DNA of 64,000 nt, from positions 62,001 to 126,000 of the forward strand of contig NZ_JANHDI010000008.1 of the NCBI RefSeq assembly GCF_024494595.1, read 5' to 3'. Of this stretch, positions 27,391-34,282 are shown piece after piece. The notes beneath the pieces are model-generated. The model was not told the DNA's origin. It did not search any database and saw only the letters and a list, made by a program, of their open reading frames with translations. The DNA comes from Halobellus rarus. Its GTDB lineage: Archaea; Halobacteriota; Halobacteria; Halobacteriales; Haloferacaceae. The position numbers and the translations under genes are program-made. Within the stretch, counting starts at the first letter, position 1. Every line of letters starts with the position of its first letter.

Positions 27391-27557
27391 CGGGGCGTCA
27401 ACGCACTCGTACGTTGGCTTGTCGTAGCTAGCTGGGGAGAGAGGGTCGTGTTTGTGAAGACGCGGGAATCCCACGGTACCGTACCGCTGAGTTGGGATAT
27501 TAGGGTTTGCAGTCTACCACTTGTTCCTGCGGTAAGAATCCGCTGGACAAGTTATGA

Positions 27558-27700
27558 AGATAGACTGCTGGCTGTGCCAACCAGCCGGTACTCCTATCCC
27601 CGCCCAAACTGGACGCTGACTCGGAGTTACCTGAATTGAGGCGCTAAGTCCCCTTCCTCAACGAGCGAGCGGAGCGAGTGAGTAGGGAGGGGTAGTTCAC
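27558..27700 (+). ncRNA. Orphan TnpB-type right end (candidate omega-RNA)
   Basis: No tnpB is attached. The stretch is about 90% identical to 30570-30702. It begins with a short open frame (GCANQPVLLSPPKLDADSEL, then PELRR stop) that is probably the 3' tail of a lost gene. It then forms a 9-bp stem ccccttcct / agggagggg (27650-27658, 27684-27692) and ends in ggtagttcac. The intact TnpB element at 31004 ends in the same way (ggggtagttcac). The stem of that element differs at one pair, G-C there and T-A here, so pairing is kept. Confidence 0.6.
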
Positions 27701-27760
27701 CGTGTCAATGAACCACTCCACCGATGGATCTTTATTCGTTACTGATGGACGACTCCCTAC

Positions 27761-28276
27761 ATGGCTCGTGCTGTCGGATATCGAATCATGGCACTCGGGG
27801 TCTCTGTCGTACTTCTCAGTGCACTCTTTGTGCTTGCTGGCGCAGGATATCCAGCGCCCACAAGTCCGGGGCCTGACCTCGCGGATCCTGACGTAGCACC
27901 AGCCGATCTGGCCGGCGACCATGTTGAAACTGGTGGCGTCGTGATCGCAACCGACCCTGTAATCATCGAGATCACCGACGGCACCACCACACAACAACTT
28001 CCTGTCGAGAATGTGCCGGCCGTCGCCGTTGGCCAAGACATCATCGTCGATGGCACGCTCACGACGGACGGGACGCTGACCGCAACTCGGGACAGTACAG
28101 TCGTCCGAGAGCCGTGGGAGACGACATATATGTACGCGATCTCGCTGCTTGGAGCGCTATTCGTTGCCGTTCGCATCGTCGATGGGTGGCGATTCGATCC
28201 GGAGACGGTCACCTTCTCACCCCGGGACACACCGCTTCGCACCCGTTATCTATCGGAGGATGAAGCCAGTGGCTGA
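27761..28276 (+). CDS. Haloarchaeal membrane protein with OB-like external domain
   Basis: 171 aa. An N-terminal hydrophobic helix (ALGVSVVLLSALFVLAGAG) is followed by about 90 residues of short strands (HVETGGVVIATDPVIIEITD, DGTLTTDGTLTATRD), resembling an OB-fold or NfeD-like barrel, and a second helix (YMYAISLLGALFVAVRIV). A short cytoplasmic tail ends the protein. Function unknown. Its 3' end overlaps the next gene by up to 17 bp, so the two are co-translated. Confidence 0.6.
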   Translation: MARAVGYRIMALGVSVVLLSALFVLAGAGYPAPTSPGPDLADPDVAPADLAGDHVETGGVVIATDPVIIEITDGTTTQQLPVENVPAVAVGQDIIVDGTLTTDGTLTATRDSTVVREPWETTYMYAISLLGALFVAVRIVDGWRFDPETVTFSPRDTPLRTRYLSEDEASG

Positions 28277-28775
28277 TCTCTTCACCCATATTTTGGTTGG
28301 GTACACCCTCGCGATCGTGCTCTCGTGGCGGTACGAGTGGATCTCCTATCCGTTCGTCACGGCGGTGATGATTGGATCGACACTCCCAGATCTCAATCGG
28401 ATCGATCTGTTGCTCCCTGAGGAAACGATGACAGCTCTCTTGGGGCTGCCGTTCACGTGGAGTCCGCTCCACCGTGTTGGTGGCACGCTCCTGATTGTGT
28501 GTATTGGCGCACTCGTCGTCCCGAACGCGTATCGGTGTGTCGTGTTCGCCCTCTTGAGTGTTGGCGCTGGGTCTCACTACGTGCTCGATTTTCTATTGTA
28601 TAAGCCGTCCGGGATCACAAGTCCGTTGCTGTGGCCGTTCGTCACACATGGCTTTGCTGTCAATGGGTTTTATCTCAGTAGTGATCGGTGGCCGATAGTC
28701 GCTGCGACGGTGCTTGCTGGTCTCGTTTGGGTCGTCGATCGTCGCTGGATGCACACCGGTCATCCAGACACGTGA
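28260..28775 (+). CDS. Membrane-bound metal-dependent hydrolase-like protein
   Basis: 171 aa from the ATG at 28260; a GTG at 28269 has a better-placed GGAGG (28255-28259) and may be the real start. The N-terminus ADLFTHILVGYTLAI with the conserved His, the SLLPDLNRID-like segment GSTLPDLNRIDLLLP, and a later SHYVLDFLLYKPSG with His and Asp match the COG1988/YdjM-type membrane hydrolase family. Four or five membrane helices are visible. Its substrate is unknown. It overlaps the upstream membrane protein gene. Confidence 0.72.
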   Translation: MKPVADLFTHILVGYTLAIVLSWRYEWISYPFVTAVMIGSTLPDLNRIDLLLPEETMTALLGLPFTWSPLHRVGGTLLIVCIGALVVPNAYRCVVFALLSVGAGSHYVLDFLLYKPSGITSPLLWPFVTHGFAVNGFYLSSDRWPIVAATVLAGLVWVVDRRWMHTGHPDT

Positions 28776-29032
28776 CGACGAACCTGCGAACCTCCTGCTG
28801 AAACTGCTCATAGCTTCCGTTTCTGACCGTTAGGTCAGAACGGCAGCGGGACAAGTCACGCCAGCGAACCTGTTGGAGCAGGTCCGCTGTGACCGATTCC
28901 GACCCAAACACATCTAGCGGGATCATCCGTCTCGGGCACCGCTGAGGCGGTGTGCTTGTCCTCTTCGACTCGACAGCGATAGCTCAGCAGTATCAACAAT
29001 CTCCTACAGAAGAGAGGTCATCAATATTCGGC
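28776..29032. other. Spacer without a supported gene
   Basis: Convergent spacer between the hydrolase-like gene and the minus-strand ATPase. A 7-bp dyad ctgaccgttaggtcag at 28825-28840 could act as a small terminator. Nothing else is seen. Confidence 0.4.
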
Positions 29033-30448
29033 TCAGTGAGAGGTTCCATTTTCGAGAACGGCAACGACATCGGACAGATCGAAGAGGCGGAGATCATCAC
29101 GCTCGTCTGCGGCTTCTTTGACGGAGGGTTTGAACCCAGAGCGGCTGAACAAGGCGAATTCATACGTGGGCTCACCATCCCCCGTGGGTGTCCAGTCGAT
29201 GTGCTCCACGTCGTCTTCGAGATCTGAAAGCACATCATAGCGGAGGGGGGCGGTAGTGAATTTCACTTCACCAGCGATCAGCGTTGACTCGTCAGTCGGC
29301 GCGACGATATCCACCTCCCGGCTCTTGTACCACCACTGGCTTGGCACTTGTGTGAGCTGGTAGTCTGCATAGAGCGCCGGCACCGCCTGGTGACAGAGCG
29401 ATTCGAACGTTTCGCTGACGAAGTCGGGCAATTCCGGTTCGATGAGATCCGCGTAGGCGTTCTCACCGTAGAGTTCGTACTGCCCCCCGCGGCCGTAGAG
29501 ATAGCGGAAGTAAAACCGGAATACGGGATCTCGAATCCGGTATCGTGTCCGCTTGCTGCGTGCCGGATCGGCGAGTGCCGGATGGTGTTTCTCGATGATC
29601 TGAAGCGTTTCCAGCCGGTCGAAGTAGTACGACGTGTTGGTGCTCTCGATGCCGGCTCTCTGGGCGATCTCGTTTCGACGACGGTTCCCGCTAGCCATCG
29701 ACTCCAGCACGGAAAAATACGTGTTCACCTCATTGAGCTCCATCTGGAGGACGGTTTCGGGCTCGTCGTGGAGTGGGCCATCCGGATCGCACAGCAGCCG
29801 CGTGATGTTTTCTCCGAGGCTCTGTGATGCATCGAGCGGGCTGAGATATCGGGGTGTGCCGCCGAAGACGCCATAGACGAACACCCGTTCTTCGGGATCG
29901 TACGTCGGCACGAACTCTTGGATGGAGCGAAACGGGAGCTGTGTGAGTTCGAGGCGGCCGTTCGGTGTCTGGGACACCCGGCCGTAGAGTGGTGCACCGC
30001 CATCGAGGACGTGGGTATGAATCATACCGATCGCAGAGCCCGTGAGTACGAGCGTTGCCTGGCTCTCGTCGACAGCGGTATCCCACAGGTGCTGAATGAT
30101 CGACGGGAGCCCCTCGTTCGATTCGATAAGATACGGGAATTCGTCGATGACGATGATGGCATCTCTGTCGGCGAGGTACGCTAAGAGTGGCTCCCACTCC
30201 TCTTTGACGGCCGTGATGTCTGGATACGTCGTCGCTGCTGCCTCGACGAACCGCCTGAGCTGTGTTGTCGCTGTTCCCTGGACTGCTTGATAGTATACGG
30301 CATCGTCGCGGTCGACAATCGATCGGCGGACGAGTTCGCTTTTGCCGATCTGGCGACGTCCATAGATGATTGCGAGTTCCGCAGCGCTACTCTCATAGAG
30401 GGTCTGTAACCGGTCGAGTTCATCGATTCGATTGACGAACTGGTCCAT
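29033..30448 (-). CDS. Archaeal AAA ATPase with DUF234 domain, copy 1
   Basis: 471 aa. The N-terminal STAND-like ATPase domain shows Walker A (YGRRQIGKSELVRR, about residues 29-42), Walker B (AIIVIDEFPYLIES), and sensor segment VLTGSAIGMI. A winged helix follows (RRNEIAQRAGIESTNTSYYF) and the C-terminal DUF234 domain is an endonuclease-like fold with VDIVAPTDESTLIAGEVKF. This is the archaeal ATPase-DUF234 family. Its biological role is unresolved; the restriction-nuclease-like tail suggests DNA handling. A paralogue lies at 35868-37277 next to the replication origin. Confidence 0.88.
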   Translation of the reverse strand: MDQFVNRIDELDRLQTLYESSAAELAIIYGRRQIGKSELVRRSIVDRDDAVYYQAVQGTATTQLRRFVEAAATTYPDITAVKEEWEPLLAYLADRDAIIVIDEFPYLIESNEGLPSIIQHLWDTAVDESQATLVLTGSAIGMIHTHVLDGGAPLYGRVSQTPNGRLELTQLPFRSIQEFVPTYDPEERVFVYGVFGGTPRYLSPLDASQSLGENITRLLCDPDGPLHDEPETVLQMELNEVNTYFSVLESMASGNRRRNEIAQRAGIESTNTSYYFDRLETLQIIEKHHPALADPARSKRTRYRIRDPVFRFYFRYLYGRGGQYELYGENAYADLIEPELPDFVSETFESLCHQAVPALYADYQLTQVPSQWWYKSREVDIVAPTDESTLIAGEVKFTTAPLRYDVLSDLEDDVEHIDWTPTGDGEPTYEFALFSRSGFKPSVKEAADERDDLRLFDLSDVVAVLENGTSH

Positions 30449-30856
30449 ACCCCCAGTTGTTGTGGGGACTACATATGCACTCCGATGTTAGAAGACAAAC
30501 AATAATAGTTTAAACAATAATAGTTGAAACTCTAAGAGAGATAGGCGTTGAAACAACACTCGATGGTATAGATAGACTGGTGGCTGTGCCAACCAGCCGG
30601 TACTCCTATCCCCGCGCAAACTGGACGCTGACTCGGAGCTATCTGAATTGAGGCGCTAAGGCTTCTTCCTCAACGAGCGAGCGGAGCGAGTGAGTAGGGA
30701 GGAGATACAGCGTTCACGAGAGCTCTGCTCTCGTGTGCGAACGAGACGCGAAGCGTCTCGTCAACGCCGTCATCGTCTTTCATCAATGCGATACTGCCGG
30801 CCCGCAGGCCCACGTTATCGATAGCGTTATGTTTATACTTAGTTTAAATATAAATA
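30449..30856. repeat. Spacer with right-end repeat, hairpins and TnpB left end
   Basis: No gene lies here. It contains a second copy of the TnpB-type right-end sequence (30570-30702, listed separately) and two adjacent perfect hairpins: cacgagag/ctctcgtg at 30715-30735 and cgagacgc/gcgtctcg at 30742-30760. After these comes AT-rich DNA with TATA-like tttatactta near 30831-30840 immediately before the DUF2080 gene, which is therefore probably leaderless or nearly so. Confidence 0.6.
30570..30702 (+). repeat. Second TnpB-type right-end copy, truncated
   Basis: About 133 bp nearly identical to 27558-27692, with the same short open tail (GCANQPVLLSPRKLDADSEL, SELRR stop; mostly synonymous changes). 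The terminal stem is cttcttcct / agggaggag, still 9 pairs despite several changes. The closing gtagttcac is missing, replaced by atacagcg, so the end is truncated or mutated. Confidence 0.7.
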
Positions 30857-31000
30857 ATGGATCGGTACGAGATTGAAGGGCACGAAGTCCACGAATCCGA
30901 GGTCAAACCTACCGGCAACGGAGCTCACGTCCTCGTCCCGAAGAGATGGCGTGGTGCCACCGTCAAGGTCGTTCGCGTCACTGATCCATCCGACGAGTAG
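30857..31000 (+). CDS. DUF2080 family transposase-associated protein
   Basis: 47 aa, MDRYEIEGHEVHESEVKP to VVRVTDPSDE. The pattern GNGAHVLVPKRWRGATVKVVRV matches the small DUF2080 family that sits just upstream of tnpB in many haloarchaeal elements. It resembles an AbrB/SpoVT-like swapped-hairpin fragment and may regulate the element. Three bases separate its stop from the tnpB start, so the two are one operon. A TATA-like element is about 20-26 bp upstream. Confidence 0.85.
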   Translation: MDRYEIEGHEVHESEVKPTGNGAHVLVPKRWRGATVKVVRVTDPSDE

Positions 31001-31003
31001 ACT

Positions 31004-32233
31004 ATGCGCTACAACTACAGGTATCGACTCAACCCAACCGACGAGCTCCACGAGCGATTATCGTGGACCGTCGATACCTGCCGACAGGTCTACAACCATT
31101 TCCTTCACCGACTCAACCGGGTAGACGGGACCTCCGCTTACTCCGAACAGTCGCTTCTCCCCGACCTCAAACGTACGTGGGACGACTTGAAGGACGTTCA
31201 CTCGAAGGTCCTTCAAAAAGTCGTACAACGACTGTACGACAACCTCTCGACACTGAAGGGGCGGAAGGACAACGGCTACCGCGTCGGCGAACTGAAGTGG
31301 AAAGCTCCGCAGGAATATCGCTCGATCACGTACAGTCAAACCGGCTTCAAGCTCAACAACACGAGCGGTCGGCCTGTACTCTCTCTTTCAAAGATCGGCG
31401 ACATTCCAATGGCCTACCATCGAGACGTCCCCGACGATGCCACGATCAAGGAGGTCGTTGTGAAACGGGAGCCTACGGGCGAGTGGTTCGCTGTTCTGGG
31501 AATCGAAACCGAGAACGACGCGCCGCCAAAACCCGAGCATCCCGAGAAATGCGTCGGTATCGACGTGGGAATTCTAAAGTACGCCCACGACAGCGACGGA
31601 ACCGCCGTCGAAGGCCCCAAACTCTCCGAGGAACGCGAGCGGTTGGAACGCGCACAACGCGATCTCTCGCGGAAGGAACACGGCTCGGCGAACTACCGCA
31701 CGCAACAGCGCGTAGTAGCCCGTCGCCATACCGACCTAAAGCGAAAGCGTCGGGACTTCCTGCACAAACTTTCGAACTACTACGCTCAGGGATACGACCT
31801 CGTAGCGGTCGAAGACCTCGACGCCAAGGGTCTGATGGAACTCCCGTCCAACAGTCGAAACCGTGCCGGAGCGGCGTGGGGGACGTTCCTGCAGATGTTG
31901 GTGTACAAGTGCGAACGCGAAGGAACCCACTTTGTCGCCGTGAATCCACGTGGAACGACGAAAGAGTGTTCCAAGTGTGGCGTTTCGACCGACAAACCGC
32001 TGTGGGTCCGCGAGCACTCGTGTCCGTCATGCGGATTCGAGGCGGACCGCGACCTCAACGCAGCGTACAACATCCTTTCACGCGGACTCGATCAGGTAGG
32101 GGTGGTTCACCCCGATTCAATGCCTGCGGAGACTGCGCTCCCTACGGGAACCGATTCGGTTCCTGCAAAGCGCGTCATCGAAACAGGAAGCCCCGTCCTC
32201 AGCGAGGCCGTCAGGCCGAGCAGGGCGGGGTAG
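31004..32233 (+). CDS. tnpB: RNA-guided endonuclease TnpB, intact
   Basis: 409 aa, standard TnpB length. The split RuvC site is complete: D187 in GIDVGI, E270 in LVAVEDLD, and D350 in DRDLNAAYNI. The zinc finger has C322/C325 (CSKCG) and C340/C343 (CPSCG). The N-terminal MRYNYRYRLNPTDELHERLS and the VDTCRQVYN segment are the family's wedge/REC start. TnpB is a guide-RNA nuclease that cuts DNA beside a transposon-associated motif and helps the element persist. No tnpA is present, so it needs one in trans. The stop codon lies inside the right-end stem, as expected for an omega-RNA overlapping the gene. Confidence 0.95.
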   Translation: MRYNYRYRLNPTDELHERLSWTVDTCRQVYNHFLHRLNRVDGTSAYSEQSLLPDLKRTWDDLKDVHSKVLQKVVQRLYDNLSTLKGRKDNGYRVGELKWKAPQEYRSITYSQTGFKLNNTSGRPVLSLSKIGDIPMAYHRDVPDDATIKEVVVKREPTGEWFAVLGIETENDAPPKPEHPEKCVGIDVGILKYAHDSDGTAVEGPKLSEERERLERAQRDLSRKEHGSANYRTQQRVVARRHTDLKRKRRDFLHKLSNYYAQGYDLVAVEDLDAKGLMELPSNSRNRAGAAWGTFLQMLVYKCEREGTHFVAVNPRGTTKECSKCGVSTDKPLWVREHSCPSCGFEADRDLNAAYNILSRGLDQVGVVHPDSMPAETALPTGTDSVPAKRVIETGSPVLSEAVRPSRAG

Positions 32234-32238
32234 TTCAC
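32191..32238 (+). ncRNA. TnpB omega-RNA terminal stem and element right end
   Basis: A 9-bp stem ccccgtcct / agggcgggg (32191-32199, 32222-32230) overlaps the tnpB stop codon, followed by tagttcac at 32231-32238, the element's probable right end. The guide would be the next 16-20 nt from 32239 (taagtaccacgccgctgaat). The stem is shared with the two orphan copies through a compensatory pair change. Transcription is inferred from the TnpB family. Confidence 0.65.
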
Positions 32239-32266
32239 TAAGTACCACGCCGCTGAATCTAACGAT

Positions 32267-32515
32267 ATGAGCAGCATCGATCTCCCGTCGGACGTGCTGG
32301 ACGCGATCGCGGCACCGCCGGAGGATCGCGAACCGATCGTCCGGCAGGAACTCGCGGTGTCGCTGTATCGGGAAGGATACCTGTCCTTCGGGAAGGCACG
32401 AGAGCTAGCCGGTCTCTCGAAGGCGGAGTTCCACCGGCTTCTCGGTGAACGCGAGGTGGAGCGACACTATACTGAGGAGGATCTCGCGCTCGACGTCGAG
32501 TACGCGCGAGAATGA
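32267..32515 (+). CDS. UPF0175 family antitoxin-like protein
   Basis: 82 aa. The core RQELAVSLYREGYLSFGKAR, then ELAGLSKAEFHRLLGER, is the UPF0175 helix-turn-helix signature. UPF0175 proteins commonly pair with PIN toxins. It overlaps the next gene by 4 nt (ATGA), so the two are co-translated. The gene starts 28 bp after the right end of the TnpB element, which separates it from any older promoter; an AT-poor aagtaccac stretch upstream offers no clear TATA. Confidence 0.85.
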   Translation: MSSIDLPSDVLDAIAAPPEDREPIVRQELAVSLYREGYLSFGKARELAGLSKAEFHRLLGEREVERHYTEEDLALDVEYARE

Positions 32516-32991
32516 CGGTCGTCTCGAACACGTCACCGCTGTTGAATCTGGCACTCATCGAGCGGCTTCGCCTGATCGACGCCCAGTTCGGTGAGGTGGT
32601 CGTTCCGACGGCGGTCTGGAACAAGCTCACAGCCGGGTTCGACGGCCGCGACCGCATCGAAGCGTTCCGCGATCAGGGCGGGATTCGAGTCGTGTCGCCG
32701 GACCCGACGGACCTCCGAATTGAGTTCGAGCGGGAACTCGATCACGGAGAGGCTGCGGCCATCGCGTACGCCATCGACATCGACGCGGACCGGGTGCTCA
32801 TCGACGAGCGTGAAGGCCGGGCGACCGCTACGCGTCACGACGTACCGGTGACCGGCGTTGTGGGGATCCTCCTCCAGGCGTCCAGCCGGGGAAAAGTCGA
32901 CCTCGAAACGGAACTCGACGCGCTCCGCGAGGCGGGCTTTTGGATCTCGGACGCACTGTACGAACGCGCGCTCGAGATGGACGCAGAGTGA
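32512..32991 (+). CDS. DUF3368/PIN-domain toxin
   Basis: 159 aa. The N-terminus VVSNTSPLLNLALIERLRL is the DUF3368 start, where the usual first Asp of PIN domains appears as Asn in the VSNTSPL motif, as is typical of this family. ELDHGEAAAIAYAI carries the conserved Glu and ADRVLIDEREGRATA the central Asp. PIN proteins of TA systems cut RNA. With the overlapping UPF0175 gene it forms a type II toxin-antitoxin pair of VapBC type. Confidence 0.88.
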   Translation: MTVVSNTSPLLNLALIERLRLIDAQFGEVVVPTAVWNKLTAGFDGRDRIEAFRDQGGIRVVSPDPTDLRIEFERELDHGEAAAIAYAIDIDADRVLIDEREGRATATRHDVPVTGVVGILLQASSRGKVDLETELDALREAGFWISDALYERALEMDAE

Positions 32992-33067
32992 GCACCGTCG
33001 CTCCCGGCCAGAATACAGGTCCGACGCCAGGCACAACGTTGAAACGGCTACGCGCGGCGTCTCGCAT

Positions 33068-33766
33068 ATGGACGCGGTCATCCCTGCTGCCGGGCCAGGC
33101 AGTCGACTCGGCGAACTGACGGCGGACCGACCGAAGGGGCTCGTCGACGTTGCGGGGCGGCCCCTGCTCGCGCACGTCTTCGAGACGGCAGTGGACGCTG
33201 GGGCCGACGAGCTGGTCGTGATTGTTGGGTACGAGGCGGCCCAGATCGTCGACCGGTTCGGCGACGCCTTCGAGGGAGTCCCAATCACGTACGTCCACCA
33301 GCGCGAGCGGCTGGGTCTCGGCCACGCCGTGTTACAGGCCGAGCCGTATGTCGACGGGACGTTTCTCCTATTGAACGGTGACAACGTCTTCGCCGAAAGC
33401 GTCGAACCGGCGGTGAAGGCTGTCGGGGAGGCGGACGTCGCGCTCGCTGTCGAGGAGGTGTCGCCCGCAGTCGCGAAGACGACCGGTGTGATACGGACGG
33501 ACGAAACAGGAGATGTGACGGGAATCGTCGAGAAGCCGGCCGAGCCGTCGTCGGCCCTCGTCACGACCGGGTGTTACGTCCTGCCTGAGGACGCCTTTCA
33601 CGCGTGTGCGCTGCTCCGGCCGTCGGCCGAGGGAGAGTACCAACTGAGCGAGGCCGTAGGGCTATTGGTGCGGGCGGGGTACGAGGTCTCGACAGTGCGG
33701 CTCGGTGAGCGCGTGAACGTGAACACGCCGGAGGACGTTGAACGGGCGGGCGAGTTGGTCGACTGA
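33068..33766 (+). CDS. Sugar-phosphate nucleotidyltransferase
   Basis: 232 aa from the ATG at 33068. The N-terminus has the nucleotide-binding loop AVIPAAGPGSRLGELTADRPK (a GxGxR variant of GxGTR with the signature Lys), then FLLLNGDNVF with the metal-binding Asp, and VEKPAEPSSALVTTGCYVL. It lacks the left-handed helix domain of GlmU or AglF-type proteins that are longer. It would make an NDP-sugar (UDP-Glc, dTDP-Glc or UDP-GlcNAc class); the exact sugar is not readable. It is separated from the glycan locus by the origin region. Confidence 0.85.
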   Translation: MDAVIPAAGPGSRLGELTADRPKGLVDVAGRPLLAHVFETAVDAGADELVVIVGYEAAQIVDRFGDAFEGVPITYVHQRERLGLGHAVLQAEPYVDGTFLLLNGDNVFAESVEPAVKAVGEADVALAVEEVSPAVAKTTGVIRTDETGDVTGIVEKPAEPSSALVTTGCYVLPEDAFHACALLRPSAEGEYQLSEAVGLLVRAGYEVSTVRLGERVNVNTPEDVERAGELVD

Positions 33767-33822
33767 CAGCAGTCTATGTCTTGTGCTTGCCTCTCTGGCG
33801 ATGATGGCGTGATCGGTTCGGA

Positions 33823-33850
33823 GTGAGAGAGTACGTTTCGTGTGCTTTCC
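33823..33850 (-). repeat. ORB-like origin repeat 1
   Basis: gtgagagagtacgtttcgtg and the following tgctttcc; the minus strand reads cacgaaacgtactctctc. Same core as the other five copies with one change (cacacg in place of cagacg). Confidence 0.7.
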
Positions 33851-33923
33851 GTCTTGGCCTCGGAAAATACGAGGATATGACGGGCGAGCTAGCGGGCCAG
33901 TGGAGCAAAGTGAGGCGAGTACT

Positions 33924-34046
33924 CGACACCCCACCGCGTCGAGTGCTTTCTCACTGGGGCAGCAGTCGGACCCCACACCCCACTATGTCGAGTGTTCTCG
34001 GGGACAACCAACGACAAGTCTCGTGTCACACCCCACCGCATCACGT
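33924..34046. repeat. Three copies of an ACACCCCAC-GTCGAGTG repeat
   Basis: Copies at 33924-33945 (cgacaccccaccgcgtcgag), 33974-33994 (cacaccccactatgtcgagt) and 34024-34046 (gtcacaccccaccgcatcac). Spacing is about 50 bp each. The first copy is flanked by a 7-bp dyad (actcgac/gtcgagt). Located between two ORB-like repeats; role unknown. Confidence 0.7.
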
Positions 34047-34245
34047 GTTCGACGTGGATGACGCTCGCGTTCGAGCAGGAGACCCCGGAGCAGATACGGG
34101 AGGTGTAGCCGCTGTATCGACGTATTGCGGAGGGATCCAAGTTGGAGCGCGTGCGCTGACGGTGGCGGGGGACACACCTCGTTTCGTCTGTCCTGGAAAC
34201 GGCCCCGGCAGGGTTCCCTTGATTACCACTCGCTCACTAGCAAAG

Positions 34246-34272
34246 CGAGAGAGTACGTTTCGTCTGTCTTCC
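34246..34272 (-). repeat. ORB-like origin repeat 2
   Basis: gagagagtacgtttcgtctg and following tcttcc; a perfect copy of the core gacagacgaaacgtactctc on the minus strand. It sits 11 bp from the stop of orc1/cdc6. Confidence 0.75.
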
Positions 34273-34282
34273 CGCCGAAGTG

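Larger units (their letters stand above)
33767..34282. other. Left arm of replication origin
   Basis: No gene is supported. The stretch holds two ORB-like repeats (33823 and 34246) oriented opposite to those on the other side of orc1/cdc6, and three copies of an acacccca-type repeat (33924-34046). These suggest origin function. Confidence 0.65.

Noticed and set aside
31063-32241. 392-codon frame overlapping intact tnpB in another frame
   Set aside because: Arg-rich shadow of tnpB with no catalytic motifs.
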